Assembly (NCBI GenBank): GCA_003161855.1 | Contig: PMNM01000128.1 | Span: 16,091 to 23,244, forward strand | Length of the DNA: 7,154 nt | Direction: 5' to 3' | Source of the DNA: Syntrophaceae bacterium | Lineage (GTDB): Bacteria > Desulfobacterota > Syntrophia > Syntrophales > Fen-1087 | Part shown: positions 4,453 through 7,154 of the stretch, piece after piece | Position numbering within the stretch: the first letter of the stretch is position 1 | Layout: the number at the start of each line of letters is the position of its first letter | Program-made: the position numbers and the translations under genes | The notes under the pieces: generated by a model | Told to the model about the DNA's origin: nothing | The model's database searches: none | Seen by the model: only the letters and a program-made list of their open reading frames with translations

Positions 4453-7154
4453 ATGAAATTAAAAAAGCTTGAAATCACCGGGTTTAAGTCTTTCAGGGAA
4501 AAGGTGATCCTGGATGTTGCCGATGGTATCACCGGTGTGGTCGGTCCGAATGGTTGCGGTAAGAGCAATATTGTCGATGCCATCCGCTGGGTGATGGGTG
4601 AACAGCGGGTGAAGATGCTGCGCGGGAAAAAAATGGATGATGTCATTTTTAACGGCAGTGATGAGGCGCCGCCAGTCGGTATGGCTGAGGTATCGATAGC
4701 TCTGATTGCAGATCAGGAGCGCTTTCCCGGGGTTTATGCGGAATGCAGCGAAGTGGTGGTTTCAAGAAGGATTTTTCGTGATGCAGAAAGCGAGTATGCC
4801 ATTAACCGGATTCCTTGCCGTCTGCTGGATGTAAGAGAATTTTTCATGGGTACCGGTGTGGGCACAAGAACCTATTCTCTGGTGGAACAGAATAGTGTCG
4901 CAACACTGGTTGAGGCAAAACCTGAAGAACGGAGGCAATTTATCGAGGAAGCGGCTGGTATTTCCAAGTATAAGAGCCGCAAGGAGTCCGCCGTTCGCAA
5001 GATGGAGCAGACCAAGCAGAATATGCTTCGGGTCAGTGATATCATCCGTGAGGTCAAAAGCCAGCTGAATGCGATATCCCGTCAGGCAAAAAAGGCGGAG
5101 CAGTACAAAGTTTTGAAAAATTCTGTCAAAGAAGCGGAAATGACCCTCGCTCTACAGACCTGTGCCGATCTTTCCAAGGAAATACAATGCCATGAAAAAA
5201 CGATGGAGGAAATTCATAGTCGGGATATGGCGTTGAAGACGAAATTCCAGGCCTGTGAAGCATCTCTCGATCAACTGAAAGTTGAAATGCTGGAAAACGA
5301 GGAACAGCTTTCACACACTCAAGAAGCGCTTTATAACATTCGGAATACCATCAGTATTCAGGAGCAGGGGATCGAACATGCCAGACAAAAGACGGCTGAT
5401 CTTTCCACCATGAAGGAGAGGGATTTGGCGGAGGTGAGTCTGATTCGGTCAAGACATGAAGACACCTTGAAGGAGTTGAATGATCTTAAAGCGATGGCCG
5501 GAGCGTCAGAAGACAGGATTCGGGAGCTGAAACAGATCTTGGCGGAGAAGCAGCAGCAGGTAGAGGACCTGAAAACTGTACAACGCTCTCTCTACCGGGA
5601 ACTGGATGAGCAAAAAATTGCCTGTGTTGATCTTGCTGCCGAAAAGGCAAAATTAAGAAATATGATCGCCAGCTTGACTAAAGGCATTGAGGATATCCGT
5701 CACCGGAATGAACGTGACATCAGGGAAATCGGCGAACACAGCAAGAGACGGGATGACCTGCAGAAAATTTTGGAGAAGCTGCGGGTAGAGCTCCTGGCAG
5801 ATGAAGAAAAGTTTTCGACACAGACGGAAAAGGCTACGCTGGCCTCCAATGAATATGACCGGGCGAAAGACAATTTGCAGGCCATAGATGAGGAAATTTC
5901 CGGAATCAAAGAAGAAACGGGAAGCAAATCATCAAGACTTCTTTCTTTGAAGGAATTTCAGGAACGTTATGAAGGTTGTCATGATGGTGTGAAATCGCTG
6001 ATGGCGGCTAAACATGATGATGAGTTGGAAGGCCTTTCGCATGATGTTTTTTATGGTTTAGTGGCGGACCATATCGACGTTCCCAAGGAATACGAAACGG
6101 CGGTTGAAGCAGTCCTCGGAGAAAAGCTTCAGTATATCATCGTCAAAAAGCAGGAAGATGGTTTGAAAGCCATAAATTACCTGAAAAACTACTCGTTGGG
6201 AAGGGGGAGTTTTGTTCCTTTGGAGGTTCGGAATCATGGTTTAAACGATCCATATCAGGATCACGGACATTTAAAAGATGCGGTCCGGTTGATTGATCAG
6301 GTCCATGTGTCTGAGGATTTTAAGGGGATTGCGGACTATCTTTTAGGAGATGTACTGCTGATTTCCAGCCTGCCCAGTGGGATTACATTATGGAAGCAGA
6401 ATGGCTTCCGGGGGACCTTTGTCACGCCGGACGGGGATATTATTAATCCTCACGGGGTCTTGACGGGAGGCAATGGGACCGGCGGTGAAAAAAGCCTTCT
6501 TCGGAATAAGCGCGAGATTACTGAGCTGGAAGCCGAGCTGAGTCATTTGGCTGACAGGCTCCGGGAAGAGATGGAAAATAAGAAAAAAGTAAGTGCCCTG
6601 ATTTTGGAATGGGCAGAAGAATCCCGCCTGCTGAAGTCAGAGATTCATCACCTGGAACTGCAAATCACTGGAAAAAGGAAAGACCTGGAACGATTTGATG
6701 ATGAACTAAAACGCATTGAGCAGAGAATCAAAATCCTGGATTTCAGTCGTGAAAATTTGAATAATGAGGAAAATGACGCCTTAGCGAAGACCGAGGAAAT
6801 TCAGCAGCAATTGGCGTCTTATGAAAGCAGGGAAAAAAGCCTCAATGAGCAGATTGTCTTGCTGCAGGAACGTTGGGAGTTGCTTCGCACGGATCTGGAG
6901 CAGCAGGAAGCGTTGCTCACAGGGGAGAAGGTTACACTGGCCTCACTTGAAGAAAAGAGGGAGGCTCATCTGAATACCCTGACAAGGTTGGATCAGACCT
7001 TGATCCAACTTACTTCCGAGATCGATACCAAGGTCAGCGATGTGGGAGCCTGCGGCCACCAGATCCAGGAGTTGACGCAAAAGATCACCGAAGATCAGGG
7101 AAGTCTTAGTCACCTGTACGCAGAATTCGCGAATATCGAAGGATCGTTGACGAA
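4453..7154 (+). CDS. smc: Chromosome segregation protein SMC (C-terminus beyond window)
   Basis: SMC is the ATPase of the bacterial condensin complex (with ScpA and ScpB), organising and separating sister chromosomes. The first 900 codons are present with no stop or frameshift; family members have about 1150-1200 residues, so the C-terminal half-head with the ABC signature and Walker B is missing only because the window ends. MKLKKLEITGFKSF is the canonical start. Walker A is GPNGCGKS (31-38, K37), R57 in LRGKKMDDVIFNG is the conserved head arginine, and Q146 is the Q-loop residue, in VEQN rather than the usual QG. PEERRQFIEEAAGI follows at about 161-174. Coiled coil runs from about 175 to 500. 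The hinge spans about 506-680, ending in NPHGVLTGG (665-673), where the first of the four conserved hinge glycines is His667. The returning coiled coil fills the rest. Confidence 0.97.
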   Translation, partial: MKLKKLEITGFKSFREKVILDVADGITGVVGPNGCGKSNIVDAIRWVMGEQRVKMLRGKKMDDVIFNGSDEAPPVGMAEVSIALIADQERFPGVYAECSEVVVSRRIFRDAESEYAINRIPCRLLDVREFFMGTGVGTRTYSLVEQNSVATLVEAKPEERRQFIEEAAGISKYKSRKESAVRKMEQTKQNMLRVSDIIREVKSQLNAISRQAKKAEQYKVLKNSVKEAEMTLALQTCADLSKEIQCHEKTMEEIHSRDMALKTKFQACEASLDQLKVEMLENEEQLSHTQEALYNIRNTISIQEQGIEHARQKTADLSTMKERDLAEVSLIRSRHEDTLKELNDLKAMAGASEDRIRELKQILAEKQQQVEDLKTVQRSLYRELDEQKIACVDLAAEKAKLRNMIASLTKGIEDIRHRNERDIREIGEHSKRRDDLQKILEKLRVELLADEEKFSTQTEKATLASNEYDRAKDNLQAIDEEISGIKEETGSKSSRLLSLKEFQERYEGCHDGVKSLMAAKHDDELEGLSHDVFYGLVADHIDVPKEYETAVEAVLGEKLQYIIVKKQEDGLKAINYLKNYSLGRGSFVPLEVRNHGLNDPYQDHGHLKDAVRLIDQVHVSEDFKGIADYLLGDVLLISSLPSGITLWKQNGFRGTFVTPDGDIINPHGVLTGGNGTGGEKSLLRNKREITELEAELSHLADRLREEMENKKKVSALILEWAEESRLLKSEIHHLELQITGKRKDLERFDDELKRIEQRIKILDFSRENLNNEENDALAKTEEIQQQLASYESREKSLNEQIVLLQERWELLRTDLEQQEALLTGEKVTLASLEEKREAHLNTLTRLDQTLIQLTSEIDTKVSDVGACGHQIQELTQKITEDQGSLSHLYAEFANIEGSLT

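Noticed and set aside
5700..5927. Minus-strand serine-rich open frame inside smc
   Set aside because: It is the usual antisense shadow of a charged coiled-coil region and has no independent support.
4453..7154. Possible frameshift or pseudogene in smc, because no closed reading frame ends in the window
   Set aside because: Reading line by line, all 900 codons are open in one frame and the domain order is correct; the gene simply continues past the edge.

Overview
The window reads as ordinary chromosomal DNA from a Gram-negative, probably anaerobic bacterium. The protein flavour (the SMC head and hinge motifs, the AmmeMemoRadiSam-type radical SAM enzyme, the small DUF2007-like protein beside smc) suggests Desulfobacterota/Deltaproteobacteria, perhaps near Syntrophobacterales. 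That placement is an inference from remembered family resemblance, not from a search. I see no mobile element, CRISPR array, rRNA or tRNA, and codon use looks even throughout.

Layout. (1) 1-500: the last gene of an ATP synthase operon, atpC (+), with a strong ribosome binding site at the window edge, followed by a clear rho-independent terminator. (2) 541-1023: greA (-), convergent with atpC. (3) 1024-1220: a divergent control region between greA and moaA, holding a candidate greA promoter with a 10-bp palindrome in its spacer, a leader hairpin for moaA and a second 10-bp palindrome just before the moaA start codon. (4) 1221-4003: a tight three-gene operon (+): moaA (molybdenum cofactor biosynthesis), a class I SAM-dependent methyltransferase, and a radical SAM enzyme of the AmmeMemoRadiSam (AmrS/PflA-like) type. 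Gaps are 3 nt and then a 4-nt GTGA stop/start overlap. (5) 4043-4306: a small DUF2007-like protein (-), convergent with the operon, with a hairpin over the junction. (6) 4307-4452: a second divergent intergenic region. (7) 4453 to the window end: the first 900 codons of smc (+), covering the N-terminal ATPase half-head, the first coiled-coil arm, the hinge and part of the returning arm. The frame stays open to the edge with no stop or frameshift.

How the genes work together. AtpC, GreA and SMC are housekeeping proteins of energy conversion, transcript elongation and chromosome segregation. The only grouping that suggests an uncharacterised shared role is the moaA-methyltransferase-radical SAM operon, in which all three products would consume S-adenosylmethionine. 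The substrates of the second and third proteins cannot be read from the sequence. No dramatic new system is visible. The items most worth a second look are this operon and the palindromes and hairpins that sit exactly on promoter or ribosome-binding positions.
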